From assembly GCF_005490985.1 (NCBI RefSeq), contig NZ_CP027869.1, positions 1,736,001 to 1,800,000 of the forward strand: a stretch of 64,000 nt of DNA, read 5' to 3'. Under the pieces are notes generated by a model that was not told the origin of the DNA, made no database searches, and was given only the letters and a program-made list of their open reading frames with translations. Position 1 is the first letter of the stretch; every line of letters starts with the position of its first letter. Origin of the DNA: Curtobacterium sp. SGAir0471. Lineage in GTDB: Bacteria; Actinomycetota; Actinomycetes; Actinomycetales; Microbacteriaceae. A program made the position numbers and the translations under genes. Below, in pieces: positions 25,017 through 35,152 of this stretch.

Positions 25017-25606
25017 GCGCCCGACCCCGCATCGGGGTCCTCGCGCTACAGGGCGACTTCCGCGAGCACATCGCGTCGCTGACGGAGCTCGGCGCCGACG
25101 TGGTGCCGCTCCGTCGGCCCGAGGAGATCGACGCGCTCGACGGCGTCGTGATCCCCGGCGGTGAGTCGAGCGTCATGGACAAGCTGTCCCGGACGTTCGG
25201 TGTCGCCGAGCCGCTCAGCGCGGCGATCCGTGACGGGCTCCCCGCGTACGGCACCTGTGCCGGGATGATCATGCTGTCGTCCCGGATCGCCGCTGGGATC
25301 CCGGGGCAGCAGACACTCGGCGTGCTCGACACCACGGTGCGCCGCAACGCGTTCGGCAGCCAGAACGACTCCTTCGAGACCGACATCCCGATGCCGGCAC
25401 TGGGGGAGGCCCCCGTGCACGCGGTGTTCATCCGCGCACCCGTGGTGGAGCAGCACGGCGACGGCGTCGAGGTCCTCGGTGCCCTGGCCGACGGACAGGT
25501 CGTCGCGGTGCAGCAGGACAACGTGCTCGCGAGCGCGTTCCACCCCGAGGTCGCCGGCGAGGACCGTTTCCACCGCCGCTTCCTCGACCTCGTCCGCTCC
25601 GCCTGA
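25013..25606 (+). CDS. pdxT: Pyridoxal 5'-phosphate synthase glutaminase subunit PdxT
   Basis: A 197-residue class I glutaminase. Catalytic Cys82 in YGTCAGMI, His177 and Glu179 in FHPEV, and GGESSVM near 49-55 forms the oxyanion loop. It hydrolyses glutamine and channels ammonia into the PdxS dodecamer. GTG start overlapping pdxS by four bases. A long hairpin follows. Confidence 0.97.
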   Translation: MSARPRIGVLALQGDFREHIASLTELGADVVPLRRPEEIDALDGVVIPGGESSVMDKLSRTFGVAEPLSAAIRDGLPAYGTCAGMIMLSSRIAAGIPGQQTLGVLDTTVRRNAFGSQNDSFETDIPMPALGEAPVHAVFIRAPVVEQHGDGVEVLGALADGQVVAVQQDNVLASAFHPEVAGEDRFHRRFLDLVRSA

Positions 25607-25633
25607 CCCCCCCCCGCTCGAACGACGCGGAAG

Positions 25634-25695
25634 GGAACCAGGTTCCGGACACGGAACCGCGCTGCTTCGTGGTGCCGTGTCCGGAACCAGGTTCC
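25634..25695 (+). terminator. Long hairpin after pdxT
   Basis: Arms of 21 bp (25634-25654, 25675-25695) pair at 20 positions around a 20-base loop. Each arm also contains the small palindrome GGAACCAGGTTCC. Probably a pdxST terminator. Confidence 0.6.
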
Positions 25696-25804
25696 GCGGG
25701 GATGGCGGAGCGGACCGGGTCGGGCGCGACCCGCGGGGCGGCGGCGATCCGCGCCTCCCGGCCGGTACACTGGTGCGGATCTTCCGCTAGACGCAAGGAG
25801 CACC

Positions 25805-26569
25805 GTGTCCGGGCATTCCAAGTGGGCAACGACCAAGCACAAGAAGGCGGTCATCGACCAGCGCCGTGCGAAGTCGTTCGCCAAGCTCATCAAGAACATC
25901 GAGGTCGCCGCGAAGATGGGCGGCGCGGACCTGTCGGGCAACCCGACGCTGGTCGACGCCGTGCAGAAGGCGAAGAAGACCTCGGTGCCGAACGACAACA
26001 TCGACCGCGCGATCAAGCGCGGCGCCGGCCTGACCGGTGAGTCGATCGAGTACACGACGATCATGTACGAGGGCTACGGCCCGAACGGCGTCGCCATGCT
26101 CGTCGAGTGCCTCACGGACAACAAGAACCGTGCCGCGGCCGAGGTCCGGACGGCGATGTCCCGCAACGGCGGCACGATGGCCGACCCGGGCAGCGTGGCG
26201 TACAACTTCTCGCGCAAGGGCGTCATCTCGGTGACGAAGACCGACGGCCTCGACGAGGACACCGTCATGACGGCCGTGCTCGACGCGGGTGTCGAGGACG
26301 TCATCGACCAGGGCGGTGGCTTCGAGGTCATCACCGAGGCGACCGACCTCGTCGCGGCCCGCACCGCGCTGCAGGACGCCGGGATCGACTACGACTCCGC
26401 CGACGCCGAGTTCGTGCCCGGCGTGAAGGTCCCGGTCGACGCCGAGACGGCGCGCAAGGTGTTCAAGCTGATCGACGCACTCGAGGACAGCGACGACGTG
26501 CAGAACGTCTACGCCAACTTCGACATCCCCGCGGACGTCCAGGCCGAGCTCGACGAGGACGAGGACTAG
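25805..26569 (+). CDS. yebC: YebC/PmpR-family protein
   Basis: A 254-residue protein starting [20 protein letters not shown], the invariant start of YebC. Known members act as transcription regulators or, as shown more recently for some, as translation factors at polyproline stalls. GTG at 25805 with AAGGAG; a -10-like TACACT lies about 40 bases upstream. It is immediately upstream of ruvC, the usual actinobacterial order. Confidence 0.95.
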   Translation: MSGHSKWATTKHKKAVIDQRRAKSFAKLIKNIEVAAKMGGADLSGNPTLVDAVQKAKKTSVPNDNIDRAIKRGAGLTGESIEYTTIMYEGYGPNGVAMLVECLTDNKNRAAAEVRTAMSRNGGTMADPGSVAYNFSRKGVISVTKTDGLDEDTVMTAVLDAGVEDVIDQGGGFEVITEATDLVAARTALQDAGIDYDSADAEFVPGVKVPVDAETARKVFKLIDALEDSDDVQNVYANFDIPADVQAELDEDED

Positions 26570-26573
26570 TCCG

Positions 26574-27251
26574 GTGCTCCGCGTGCTCGGGGTCGACCCC
26601 GGGCTCACCCGGTGCGGTGTCGGTGTGGTCGAGGTCACACCGAACCGGCGCGCACGGCTCGTCCACGTGACGGTCGTGCGCACGCCTGCGGACATGGCGC
26701 TGGAGCAGCGTCTCCTGCGCATCGCTGACGGCATCGCCGCCGAGATCGACGACCACCGCCCCGACGCGGTGGCCGTCGAGCGCGTGTTCGCGCAGGCGAA
26801 CGTCCGCACCGTCATGGGCACCGCACAGGCGGCGGGGCTGGCCCTGCACGCCGCGGCGGCCCGCGGTCTCCCCGTCGGGCTCCACACGCCGTCCGAGGTC
26901 AAGGCCGCCGTCACCGGGTACGGCAACGCCGACAAGCGCCAGGTGCAGACGATGATCGCGCGGGTGCTCGGCCTCGACGAGGCGCCGAAGCCCGCCGACG
27001 CCGCCGACGCGCTCGCGCTCGCGGTCTGCCATGCCTGGAGGCTCGGATCACCGGATCGCGTCGGCCCCGGCCCGTCGACGCTCACGTCGGCACAGCGGGC
27101 CTGGCGGGACGCGCAGGCCGGGGCCGCGGACTCCCCGCTGGCGCGCGCTGCCGCCGCTGCGTCGCGCCCGGGCGCCGGTGGCGCAGCCGCTGCACGCCTG
27201 GGTGCCGCTGCCGCCGCGCGGCGGTCCGGTTCCGTCGGTGGGCGGCCCTAG
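26574..27251 (+). CDS. ruvC: Holliday junction resolvase RuvC
   Basis: A 225-residue RNase H-fold endonuclease. Acidic catalytic residues are visible at D8 (GVDPGLTR), E69 ([13 protein letters not shown]) and [12 protein letters not shown] near 144. It nicks Holliday junctions held by RuvAB. The chain extends about 50 residues past the usual end as an Ala/Gly-rich tail. GTG start four bases after the yebC stop. Confidence 0.95.
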   Translation: MLRVLGVDPGLTRCGVGVVEVTPNRRARLVHVTVVRTPADMALEQRLLRIADGIAAEIDDHRPDAVAVERVFAQANVRTVMGTAQAAGLALHAAAARGLPVGLHTPSEVKAAVTGYGNADKRQVQTMIARVLGLDEAPKPADAADALALAVCHAWRLGSPDRVGPGPSTLTSAQRAWRDAQAGAADSPLARAAAAASRPGAGGAAAARLGAAAAARRSGSVGGRP

Positions 27252-27254
27252 GCT
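27249..27254 (+). promoter_or_regulatory. -10 element for ruvA overlapping the ruvC end
   Basis: TAGGCT includes the TAG stop of ruvC and lies seven bases before the ruvA ATG. It suggests a separate leaderless ruvAB transcript inside the cluster. Confidence 0.5.
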
Positions 27255-27261
27255 CGTGGGC

Positions 27262-27882
27262 ATGATCGCGAGCCTCCGGGGAACCTGCATCGACGTCTCC
27301 GGATCGGCCGTCGTGGTCGAGGTCGGGGGAGTGGGGTACGCCGTCACGGTGACGCCCGCGCACGCCCTGACGATGCGCCAGGGCACCGAGGTGTTCCTGC
27401 GCACGGCGATGATCGTGCGCGAGGACGAGCACCTGCTCTTCGGGTTCGAGTCGGCCGACGCCCTCCAGGTGTTCGACCTGCTCCGCAGCGTCTCCGGCGT
27501 CGGGCCGAAGTCGGCGCTCGGCGTCCTCGCCCACATGGACCCGGCGCAGATCGCGAACGCCGTCGCGAGCGAGGACGACGCGGCCTTCCGCAAGGTCTCC
27601 GGCATCGGCCCGAAGACCGCGAAGCTCATCACGGTCGCCCTGTCCGGCAAGCTCGTCGCGTTCGAGCAGGCCCCGACGGCCGCGGTCGGCACGGGCACGG
27701 CGGCGCACCCCGCGGCGGTCGACGTCGTCTCCGCGCTCGTCGGGCTCGGCTGGCGTGAGGACGCCGCGCAGTCCGCCGTCGACGCCGTCGTGGCGAACGA
27801 CCCGGGCGCCGCGGCCATGGGCACGCAGGCGCTGCTCCGCGCCGCGCTCGGCACGCTGCGGCCCACGGGAGCGGGACGGTGA
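27262..27882 (+). CDS. ruvA: Holliday junction DNA helicase subunit RuvA
   Basis: A 206-residue protein. N-terminal OB fold ([20 protein letters not shown]), two helix-hairpin-helix motifs ([12 protein letters not shown] near 87 and [11 protein letters not shown] near 113), and a C-terminal RuvB-contact domain ([10 protein letters not shown] onward). It binds four-way junctions and recruits RuvB. Its stop overlaps the ruvB start (GTGA). Confidence 0.96.
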   Translation: MIASLRGTCIDVSGSAVVVEVGGVGYAVTVTPAHALTMRQGTEVFLRTAMIVREDEHLLFGFESADALQVFDLLRSVSGVGPKSALGVLAHMDPAQIANAVASEDDAAFRKVSGIGPKTAKLITVALSGKLVAFEQAPTAAVGTGTAAHPAAVDVVSALVGLGWREDAAQSAVDAVVANDPGAAAMGTQALLRAALGTLRPTGAGR

Positions 27883-28907
27883 GCGGCATCACCTCGGCCG
27901 GCGCCGAGTCGCAGGAAGAACTGGCGTTCGAGGGCGCGCTGCGTCCGAAGTCGCTCGACGAGTTCGTCGGCCAGCGCAAGGTCCGCGGCCAGCTCGACCT
28001 GCTCCTCAAGGCCGCGGCGCTGCAGGAGCGCACGCCCGACCACATCCTGATGGCCGGCCCGCCGGGGCTCGGCAAGACGACGCTCGCGATGATCGTCGCC
28101 CACGAGTCCGGTCGTCCCCTGCGGATGTCGAGCGGCCCCGCGATCCAGCACGCCGGTGACCTGGCCGCCGTGCTGTCCTCGCTGGTGCCGGGCGAGGTCC
28201 TGTTCATCGACGAGATCCACCGCATGGCGCGCTCGGCGGAGGAGATGCTCTACCTGGCGATGGAGGACTTCCGCATCGACGTCATGGTCGGCAAGGGTGC
28301 CGGCGCGACGAGCATCCCGCTCGACCTCGCACCGTTCACGCTGGTCGGAGCGACGACCCGCGCGGGCCTCTTGCCGAACCCGCTGCGCGACCGGTTCGGC
28401 TTCACGGCCCACCTCGAGTTCTACGAGAAGGACGAGCTCGAACAGGTCCTCATCCGGGCGGCACACCTGCTCGAGTTGCAGATCGACCGGTCGGCGTTGC
28501 GCGAGATCGCCGGGCGCTCTCGCGGCACCCCGCGCATCGCGAACCGACTGCTGCGTCGGGTCCGCGACTACGCCCTCGTGCACCGCACCTCGGACGGCAT
28601 GGCCGCGGTGCAGGGTGCCCTCGACCTGTACGACGTCGACGAGCTCGGGCTCGACCGACTCGACCGCGCCGTGGTGGAGACGATGCTCACGCGGTTCGAC
28701 GGCGGTCCGGTCGGCCTGAACACCCTCGCGGTGTCCGTCGGCGAGGAGTCCGAGACGATCGAGTCGGTCGTGGAGCCGTTCCTGGTCCGCGTCGGGCTCG
28801 TGACCCGGACGCCCCGCGGCCGGATCGCGACGCCGCAGGCCTGGCGCCACTTCGGGATCACCCCGGGCGAGGGCGTCGGCGGGCAGCCCGGGCTGTTCGA
28901 CGACTGA
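27879..28907 (+). CDS. ruvB: Holliday junction branch-migration ATPase RuvB
   Basis: A 342-residue AAA+ motor. Walker [10 protein letters not shown] at 60-68, Walker B LFIDEIHR near 108, sensor 1 GATTRAG, arginine finger in PLRDRFG, and a C-terminal winged helix ([12 protein letters not shown]). It pumps DNA through RuvA-bound junctions. GTG start overlapping ruvA by four bases. Confidence 0.97.
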   Translation: MSGITSAGAESQEELAFEGALRPKSLDEFVGQRKVRGQLDLLLKAAALQERTPDHILMAGPPGLGKTTLAMIVAHESGRPLRMSSGPAIQHAGDLAAVLSSLVPGEVLFIDEIHRMARSAEEMLYLAMEDFRIDVMVGKGAGATSIPLDLAPFTLVGATTRAGLLPNPLRDRFGFTAHLEFYEKDELEQVLIRAAHLLELQIDRSALREIAGRSRGTPRIANRLLRRVRDYALVHRTSDGMAAVQGALDLYDVDELGLDRLDRAVVETMLTRFDGGPVGLNTLAVSVGEESETIESVVEPFLVRVGLVTRTPRGRIATPQAWRHFGITPGEGVGGQPGLFDD

Positions 28908-28993
28908 ACTCGTATGCAGTATTCTGAGTGATCAGCAGCATCATCGTGGGACCACGCTCAGGTGGCTGCCCGATCACGGACACGCCCGTGCCC

Positions 28994-28999
28994 TAGACT
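28994..28999 (+). promoter_or_regulatory. -10 element for the yajC-secDF transcript
   Basis: TAGACT about 70 bases before the yajC ATG. A second -10-like TATTCT is at 28920-28925. The leader between holds no hairpin I can call. Confidence 0.45.
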
Positions 29000-29067
29000 G
29001 CTACGGCCCGAAGCCGAGCAACGTCCGCTCCGGCTGGATCCGAGCAACCAGAGAAGGCAACGCCCCC

Positions 29068-29463
29068 ATGGACCAATCACTCTTCCTCATCGTCATCATC
29101 GTCGCGTTCGCCGCCTTCATGTTCTACAGCAGCCGCAAGCGCAAGAAGCAGCAGGCGGAGCTGCAGACGAAGATGGTCCCGGGCGCCCGCGTCATGCTGT
29201 CGTTCGGTCTGTACGGCACGCTGCTCTCGGTCGACGACGAGAAGGTCACCGCCGACGTCGAGATCGCGCCGGGAACGGTCGTCACCGTCCACCGCCAGAC
29301 GCTGTCGCGCGTGGTCGACGAGAACGCGTCCGACGTCGAGACGGCCGTCGTGGCCGATGACGACACCGCGGCGCCGAAGCCGGTCGCCGAGCTCAACGGT
29401 GAGCCGGTCTACGGCGAGCGGGTCGACGAGACCGACCCGAACAAGCGCAAGACCGAAGACTGA
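29068..29463 (+). CDS. yajC: Sec translocase accessory subunit YajC
   Basis: A 131-residue protein with one N-terminal helix (LFLIVIIVAFAAFMFYS), a basic KRKKQQ segment, and the YajC core MVPGARVMLSFGLYGTL. The acidic C-terminal tail is longer than in E. coli. YajC associates with SecDF in the membrane. It leads the yajC-secD-secF operon. Confidence 0.93.
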   Translation: MDQSLFLIVIIVAFAAFMFYSSRKRKKQQAELQTKMVPGARVMLSFGLYGTLLSVDDEKVTADVEIAPGTVVTVHRQTLSRVVDENASDVETAVVADDDTAAPKPVAELNGEPVYGERVDETDPNKRKTED

Positions 29464-29553
29464 CGCCCTCGGTCGCCGGGTCAGCAGACCCGGCGACCCC
29501 CACCGCCGCCGGCCGCGTCGCCGTCGGTCCTGAACAGAAAGACGAGACGACCG

Positions 29554-31302
29554 GTGGCACGATCGACACCCGTCAAGAAGGCGCTGCGCTCGCTCACCTG
29601 GTTGGTGATCATCATGGCGGCCCTGGCCGGCCTGAACACCGCTGCGTCGGTGCTCGCGGCCAACAGCAAGGACGACACGAACGAGTGGTTCGCCGGTGCG
29701 AGCTGGGTGCCGGAGCTGGCACTCGACCTGCAGGGTGGCACGCAGCTCACCCTCGCCGCGCAGAACACCGAGGGCGGGTCCGTCACCTCGCAGCAGTTGA
29801 ACCAGGCGGTCAACATCATCCGCCAGCGCATCAACGCGACGGGCGTCTCCGAGTCGCAGATCAACACGCAGGGCACGAACAACATCGTCGTGTCCATCCC
29901 GGGCAAGCCGGACAAGGCGACGATCGACCGCATCGAGGCGGCCGCGAAGCTCACCTTCCGTCCGGTGCTCTACACCGAGGCCGCGACGAACACGGCGGTC
30001 GGCGGGGACGGAGCGACCGCGTCGCCCACGCCCTACTCGCCGCCCGCGTCGCTCGAGGCGACCCCGAGCACCAAGCCGACGAACGGCAGTGACCTCTCCC
30101 AGGTCACGCCGGCGCTGCAGGACCTGTACACGAACTACAACTGTGCGGCCCCGGACGACGTCACCACGGCGCCCGACGACGAACCGCTCGTCACGTGCGA
30201 CCAGGACGGCACCGCCAAGTACATCCTCGGCCCCGTCGAGGTGTCCGGTTCGGGCATCAGCAACGCGACCTCGGGCCTCGCCACCGACTCGCAGGGCGCG
30301 ACCACCGGGCAGTGGGCCGTCAACCTGACGTTCTCGGGCAAGAGCTCGGAGGACTTCCGCGACGTCACGAGCCGCCTCGTCAAGCTCCCGTCGCCGCAGA
30401 ACCAGTTCGCGATCGTGCTCGACGGCACCGTCATCACGGCGCCCGCCTCGAACGCGGCGATCACGAACGGCAAAGCCCAGATCACCGGCAACTTCACCGC
30501 CGAGTCGTCGAAGACCCTGGCGGACCAGCTGAAGTACGGCGCCCTGCCGATCAACTTCCAGGTGCAGTCGAACGAGCAGATCACGGCGACCCTGGGCACG
30601 GCCCAGCTCGTCGGCGGACTCGTCGCCGGTCTGATCGGTCTGATCCTCGTCGTGATCTACTCGATCATCCAGTACCGGGCGCTGGCGTTCGTGACGGTGC
30701 TCTCGCTCGGTGTCGCAGCGGCGCTGACCTACCTGGTGATCGCGATCATGTCGTGGCGGGTCGACTACCGCCTGTCGCTCGCGGGCGTCGCCGGTCTCAT
30801 CGTCGCCATCGGCATCACGGCGGACTCGTTCATCGTGTACTTCGAGCGCATCCGTGACGAGCTGCGGGACGGCCGCGGGCTCGAGAGCGCGGTGGAGTCC
30901 GGGTGGAAGCGCGCCCTGCGCACGATCCTGGCGTCCGACTCGATCAACTTCCTCGCGGCGGTCGTGCTCTACATCCTCGCCGTGAGCGACGTGAAGGGCT
31001 TCGCGTTCACGCTGCTCCTCACGACCCTGATCGACGTGATCGTGGTGGTGCTCTTCACCCACCCGATGATGCAGCTCATCGCCCGCAGCCGGTTCTTCGG
31101 CGAGGGGCACCGGTTCAGCGGACTCGACCCGTCCGCCCTCGGCGCGGTCTACCGCGGCCGGGCGCAGTTCCGTGCGCCGGTCGTGGACGGCAAGCGCCAG
31201 CGCAGCGCGGGCGAGGCCCAGCGCCGCCAGACGATCGCAGAGCGGAAGGCCCAGCAGGCCTCCGGCGGCAACGGCTCCACGCCGGACGGGAAGGACGACT
31301 GA
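29554..31302 (+). CDS. secD: Protein translocase subunit SecD
   Basis: A 582-residue membrane protein with six helices and a large external domain after helix 1. LDLQGGTQLTL near 58 is the SecD D1 signature; the external part carries a Thr/Pro/Ser-rich insertion near 150-180. SecD and SecF use the proton gradient to pull exported chains through SecYEG. GTG start. Stop and secF start share one base (TGATG). Confidence 0.95.
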   Translation: MARSTPVKKALRSLTWLVIIMAALAGLNTAASVLAANSKDDTNEWFAGASWVPELALDLQGGTQLTLAAQNTEGGSVTSQQLNQAVNIIRQRINATGVSESQINTQGTNNIVVSIPGKPDKATIDRIEAAAKLTFRPVLYTEAATNTAVGGDGATASPTPYSPPASLEATPSTKPTNGSDLSQVTPALQDLYTNYNCAAPDDVTTAPDDEPLVTCDQDGTAKYILGPVEVSGSGISNATSGLATDSQGATTGQWAVNLTFSGKSSEDFRDVTSRLVKLPSPQNQFAIVLDGTVITAPASNAAITNGKAQITGNFTAESSKTLADQLKYGALPINFQVQSNEQITATLGTAQLVGGLVAGLIGLILVVIYSIIQYRALAFVTVLSLGVAAALTYLVIAIMSWRVDYRLSLAGVAGLIVAIGITADSFIVYFERIRDELRDGRGLESAVESGWKRALRTILASDSINFLAAVVLYILAVSDVKGFAFTLLLTTLIDVIVVVLFTHPMMQLIARSRFFGEGHRFSGLDPSALGAVYRGRAQFRAPVVDGKRQRSAGEAQRRQTIAERKAQQASGGNGSTPDGKDD

Positions 31303-32306
31303 TGGCCAGCTTCAGCCAGTTCGGCAGCGACCTCTACACCGGGAAGCGCTCCTACGACATCGTCGGGCGCCGGAAGACCTGGTACCTCATCGCCCTGATC
31401 GCGATCGTGATCTCGCTCGTGGTGCCGTGGCTCCGCGGCGGATACCACCTCGGCATCGAGTTCACCGGCGGGTCCGAGTTCACGATCTCGAACGCGAAGA
31501 CCCTCGACCAGTCGATCGCCACGCGGACGGTCGAGTCGGTCGTCCCCGAGGGGATCCCGCGCGTCTCCCAGCTCGGTCAGGACGGCATCCGCGTCCAGAC
31601 CGAGCAGCTGACGGACCGCGAGACGACCGAGGTGCAGGACGCCCTGGCGCAGGCCTACGGCGTGTCCGAGGACCAGGTCGCCTCCACCTACATCGGTGCG
31701 ACCTGGGGTGCGGACGTCCTCGCGCAGGCGATCCGCGGTCTGGTCATCTTCCTCGCGCTGGCGGCCGTCGTGATGGCCCTCTACTTCCGCACGTGGAAGA
31801 TGTCGGTGTCCGCCATGGTCGCGCTGCTGCACGACCTGCTCATCACCGCCGGCGTCTACGGCATCGTCGGACTCGAGGTCACGCCGGCCGCGGTGATCGG
31901 CTTCCTCACGATCCTCGGCTACTCGCTGTACGACACCGTCGTGGTGTTCGACAAGGTGCGCGAGAACACCTCGCAGGAGTCGCACCGCACCTTCGTGCAG
32001 TCGGTCAACCTCGCGGTCAACCAGACGCTCGTGCGCTCGATCAACACGTCGGTCGTGGCGCTGCTGCCGGTCGCGGCGATCCTCTTCATCGGGTCGTACG
32101 TGCTCGGTGCCGGCACGCTGCGGGACATCTCGCTCGCGCTCTTCATCGGCATCATCGTCGGCACCTACTCGACGATCTTCATCGCCTCGCCGATGTACGC
32201 CCACCTGCGCGAGAACGAGCCGAAGGTCAAGGAGGCCGACGCGAAGAAGACGCGCGCGGCCGAGAAGCGCCAGCGCGAGCTCGACGCCGCGGCCGAGGTC
32301 GTCTGA
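31302..32306 (+). CDS. secF: Protein translocase subunit SecF
   Basis: A 334-residue six-helix protein. GIEFTGGSEFTI near 50 is the SecF signature, and YSLYDTVVVFDKVREN near 205-220 is the conserved helix 4 motif. A Lys/Glu-rich cytoplasmic tail ends the chain. It overlaps both secD and the rhodanese gene by TGATG, indicating one tightly coupled operon. Confidence 0.95.
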   Translation: MASFSQFGSDLYTGKRSYDIVGRRKTWYLIALIAIVISLVVPWLRGGYHLGIEFTGGSEFTISNAKTLDQSIATRTVESVVPEGIPRVSQLGQDGIRVQTEQLTDRETTEVQDALAQAYGVSEDQVASTYIGATWGADVLAQAIRGLVIFLALAAVVMALYFRTWKMSVSAMVALLHDLLITAGVYGIVGLEVTPAAVIGFLTILGYSLYDTVVVFDKVRENTSQESHRTFVQSVNLAVNQTLVRSINTSVVALLPVAAILFIGSYVLGAGTLRDISLALFIGIIVGTYSTIFIASPMYAHLRENEPKVKEADAKKTRAAEKRQRELDAAAEVV

Positions 32307-32668
32307 TGGCGGTCGAGGTGCACGACGTCGACGTCGCCGAGGCACGTCGGCGGCTCGGTGCGGGCGCGCGCCTGTTCGACGTGCGCGAGCAGGGGGAGTG
32401 GGACGAGGTCCACGCACCCGAGGCGACCCTGGTACCGATGTCCGAGCTCGTCGCGCGCTGGCAGGAGATCGACGGCGGCGACCAGCCGGCGATCGTCGTC
32501 TGCCACTCCGGCGCCCGGTCCGCGCGGGTCGTCGCGGCCCTCGAGCAGTCGGGGGTGCCTGCGGTCAACCTCACCGGGGGCATGGTCGCCTGGGAGCAGG
32601 CGGGCCAGCCCGTCGTCCGGGCCGCAGGGGCCGACGACGCCCAGGGCGAACCGCGTCACGAGCACTGA
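32306..32668 (+). CDS. Rhodanese-like domain protein
   Basis: A 120-residue single rhodanese domain. FDVREQGEWDEVH near 24-36 and the active loop VVCHSGARSARV with Cys66 are intact, so sulfur transfer is possible. It is coupled to secF by a one-base overlap. A physiological acceptor is not evident. Confidence 0.9.
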   Translation: MAVEVHDVDVAEARRRLGAGARLFDVREQGEWDEVHAPEATLVPMSELVARWQEIDGGDQPAIVVCHSGARSARVVAALEQSGVPAVNLTGGMVAWEQAGQPVVRAAGADDAQGEPRHEH

Positions 32669-32725
32669 CCGGACGCGCGTAGGCTTGCCAGATCGTACCC
32701 GGACACCGGTCGCAGGAGGCGCATC

Positions 32726-35068
32726 ATGACGGACACCCGTGAGTCCTCGTCCCAGGGTGCGCCCACGCCCGGCGCGAGCCGTCCCGGTTCCGCGCCACGA
32801 CCCTCCAGTCCGCTGAACGCGACGACCACCGGCAATCTCGGGTCCCTCCGGTCGCTGTTGCCGCGCCTGTTCTCGCGGGCGCAGCCCGCGGGTGCGGTCG
32901 ACACCCTCATCCGCACCGTCCGGTCACACCACCCCAAGGCCGACGTGACGCTCATCGAGCGGGCGTACTCGGTCGCCGAGCGCGCGCACGACGGGCAGAA
33001 GCGGAAGTCGGGCGAGCCGTACATCACGCACCCGGTCGCCGTCGCGCAGATCCTCGCCGACCTGGGGATCGGGACGATCACGATCGCCGCGGCCCTGCTG
33101 CACGACACCGTCGAGGACACCGACTACCAGCTCGACCAGCTCCGGTCCGACTTCGGCGACGAGATCGCGATGCTCGTCGACGGCGTCACCAAGCTCGACA
33201 AGGTCAAGTACGGCGACAGCGCGCAGGCCGAGACCGTCCGCAAGATGGTCATCGCGATGTCCAAGGACATCCGCGTCCTCGTCATCAAGCTCGCCGACCG
33301 CCTGCACAACGCCCGTACCTGGGGCTTCGTGGAGTCCGCCTCGGCCACGCGCAAGGCGAAGGAGACCCTCGAGATCTACGCGCCGCTGGCGCACCGGCTC
33401 GGCATCCAGATGATCAAGCTGGAGCTCGAGGACCTGTCCTTCGCGGTCCTGCACCCGAAGCTCTACGTCGAGATCGACAGCCTGGTCAAGGAGCGCCAGC
33501 CGAAGCGCGAGCAGTTCGTGCAGAACGTCATCGGCACCCTCAAGAAGGACCTGAAGGCGGCGAAGGTCCGCGGCGAGGTCATGGGCCGGCCGAAGCAGTA
33601 CTACTCGATCTACCAGAAGATGATCGTCCGCGGGCGCGAGTTCGACGAGATCTACGACCTGGTCGGCATCCGCGTGCTCGTGCCGACCGTCCGCGACTGC
33701 TACGCGATGCTCGGGTCGGTGCACGCGCGGTGGACCCCGCTGCCCGGGCGGTTCAAGGACTACATCGCGACGCCGAAGTTCAACCTGTACCAGTCCCTGC
33801 ACACCACCGTGCTCGGACCGCAGGGCCGTGCCGTCGAGATCCAGATCCGCACGCACGAGATGCACCAGCGGGCCGAGTTCGGTGTCGCGGCGCACTGGAA
33901 GTACAAGCAGCGTGCGCAGGGCCGTGACGTCGACGCCTCGTCGACCACCGACGACCAGGACATGGCGTGGCTCGCCCACATCACCGACTGGCAGGCCGAG
34001 ACGAGCGATCCGGGCGAGTTCCTCGACTCACTGCGCTACGAGATCGGCGCGAAGGAGACGTACGTCTTCACCCCGCAGGGCAAGGTCATCGGCCTGCCCG
34101 CCGGCGCCACCCCGGTGGACTTCGCGTACGCGGTGCACACCGAGATCGGGCACCGCACGATGGGTGCCAAGGTGAACGGCCGGCTCGTCCCGCTCGAGAG
34201 CACGCTGTCGAGCGGCGACGTGGTGGAGATCTTCACGTCGAAGAACCCCGACTCCGGCCCGAGCCAGGACTGGCTTACCTTCGTGCGGAGCCCCCGGGCG
34301 CGCAACAAGATCAAGCAGTGGTTCACCAAGGAGCGCCGCGAAGAGGCGATCGAGCAGGGCCGCGACGCCATCGCCCGCGCGATGCGCAAGCAGAACCTGC
34401 CGCTCCAGCGCATCATGAGCCAGGACTCCATCGCCGAGGTCGCCTCGTCGATGCGGTACGACGACGTCTCCGCCCTGTACGCCGCGGTGGGCGAGGGCCA
34501 CGTCTCCACGCAGTCCGTCATCGAGAAGGTGCTCGGGAACGTCCAGGCGGAGACCGAGACGGACGAGCCCGAACTCGCCTTCCCGCGGCAGGTCACGAGC
34601 CGACAGCTCCGGAACAGCGACAGCGGTGTGCTCGTGCGTGGGGCACCGGACATCCTGGTGAAGCTCGCGAAGTGCTGCACGCCGGTGCCGGGGGACCAGA
34701 TCGTCGGCTTCATCACCCGCGGCCAGGGCGTCTCGGTCCACCAGGCGTCGTGCACGAACGTCAAGTCGCTGATGAACGAGCCGGACCGGATGATCGAGGT
34801 CGAGTGGGCCCCGTCGTCGAAGTCGGTCTTCCTCGTACAGATCCAGATCGAGGCGCTCGACCGCTCCGGGTTGCTCAGCGACGTCACCCGTGTGCTGACC
34901 GACCACCACGTGAACATCCTGTCCGCGACGGTGTCGACGTCGTCCGACCGCCTGGCGCTCAGCCGGTTCGTGTTCGAGATGGGCGACACGACCCACCTCG
35001 ACCGGGTGCTGAACGCCGTGCGGCGCATCGACGCGGTGTACGACGTGTACCGGGTCAGCGCGGGCTGA
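32726..35068 (+). CDS. rel: Bifunctional (p)ppGpp synthetase/hydrolase Rel
   Basis: A 780-residue stringent-response enzyme. After about 55 disordered residues, an HD hydrolase domain with LLHDTVEDTDYQ (H126-D127), then the synthetase domain with YDLVGIRVLV and MLGSVHARWTPLPGRFKDYIA, a TGS domain (TYVFTPQGKVIGLPAGATPV), a zinc-finger/helical region with CCTPVPGD, and a C-terminal ACT domain. It makes and degrades (p)ppGpp at the ribosome on amino acid starvation. ATG at 32726 with GGAGG; a -10-like TAGGCT is 40 bases upstream. Confidence 0.96.
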   Translation: MTDTRESSSQGAPTPGASRPGSAPRPSSPLNATTTGNLGSLRSLLPRLFSRAQPAGAVDTLIRTVRSHHPKADVTLIERAYSVAERAHDGQKRKSGEPYITHPVAVAQILADLGIGTITIAAALLHDTVEDTDYQLDQLRSDFGDEIAMLVDGVTKLDKVKYGDSAQAETVRKMVIAMSKDIRVLVIKLADRLHNARTWGFVESASATRKAKETLEIYAPLAHRLGIQMIKLELEDLSFAVLHPKLYVEIDSLVKERQPKREQFVQNVIGTLKKDLKAAKVRGEVMGRPKQYYSIYQKMIVRGREFDEIYDLVGIRVLVPTVRDCYAMLGSVHARWTPLPGRFKDYIATPKFNLYQSLHTTVLGPQGRAVEIQIRTHEMHQRAEFGVAAHWKYKQRAQGRDVDASSTTDDQDMAWLAHITDWQAETSDPGEFLDSLRYEIGAKETYVFTPQGKVIGLPAGATPVDFAYAVHTEIGHRTMGAKVNGRLVPLESTLSSGDVVEIFTSKNPDSGPSQDWLTFVRSPRARNKIKQWFTKERREEAIEQGRDAIARAMRKQNLPLQRIMSQDSIAEVASSMRYDDVSALYAAVGEGHVSTQSVIEKVLGNVQAETETDEPELAFPRQVTSRQLRNSDSGVLVRGAPDILVKLAKCCTPVPGDQIVGFITRGQGVSVHQASCTNVKSLMNEPDRMIEVEWAPSSKSVFLVQIQIEALDRSGLLSDVTRVLTDHHVNILSATVSTSSDRLALSRFVFEMGDTTHLDRVLNAVRRIDAVYDVYRVSAG

Positions 35069-35152
35069 CCCCGGTCAGGGACCGCGGTCAGCGCCGGCTG
35101 ACCCCGGGCACCGACCGCCGTCAGCACGGGCCGACGCCGGCCGGGACCCACC
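35054..35152. repeat. 33-bp tandem repeat, three copies, bridging two convergent gene ends
   Basis: Units begin at 35054, 35087 and 35120. Each opens GTCAGC and contains a GTCAGC/GCTGAC-type hairpin (third copy degenerate). Copy one covers the last codons of rel; copy three covers the last codons of the leftward gene at 35121. Confidence 0.8.
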
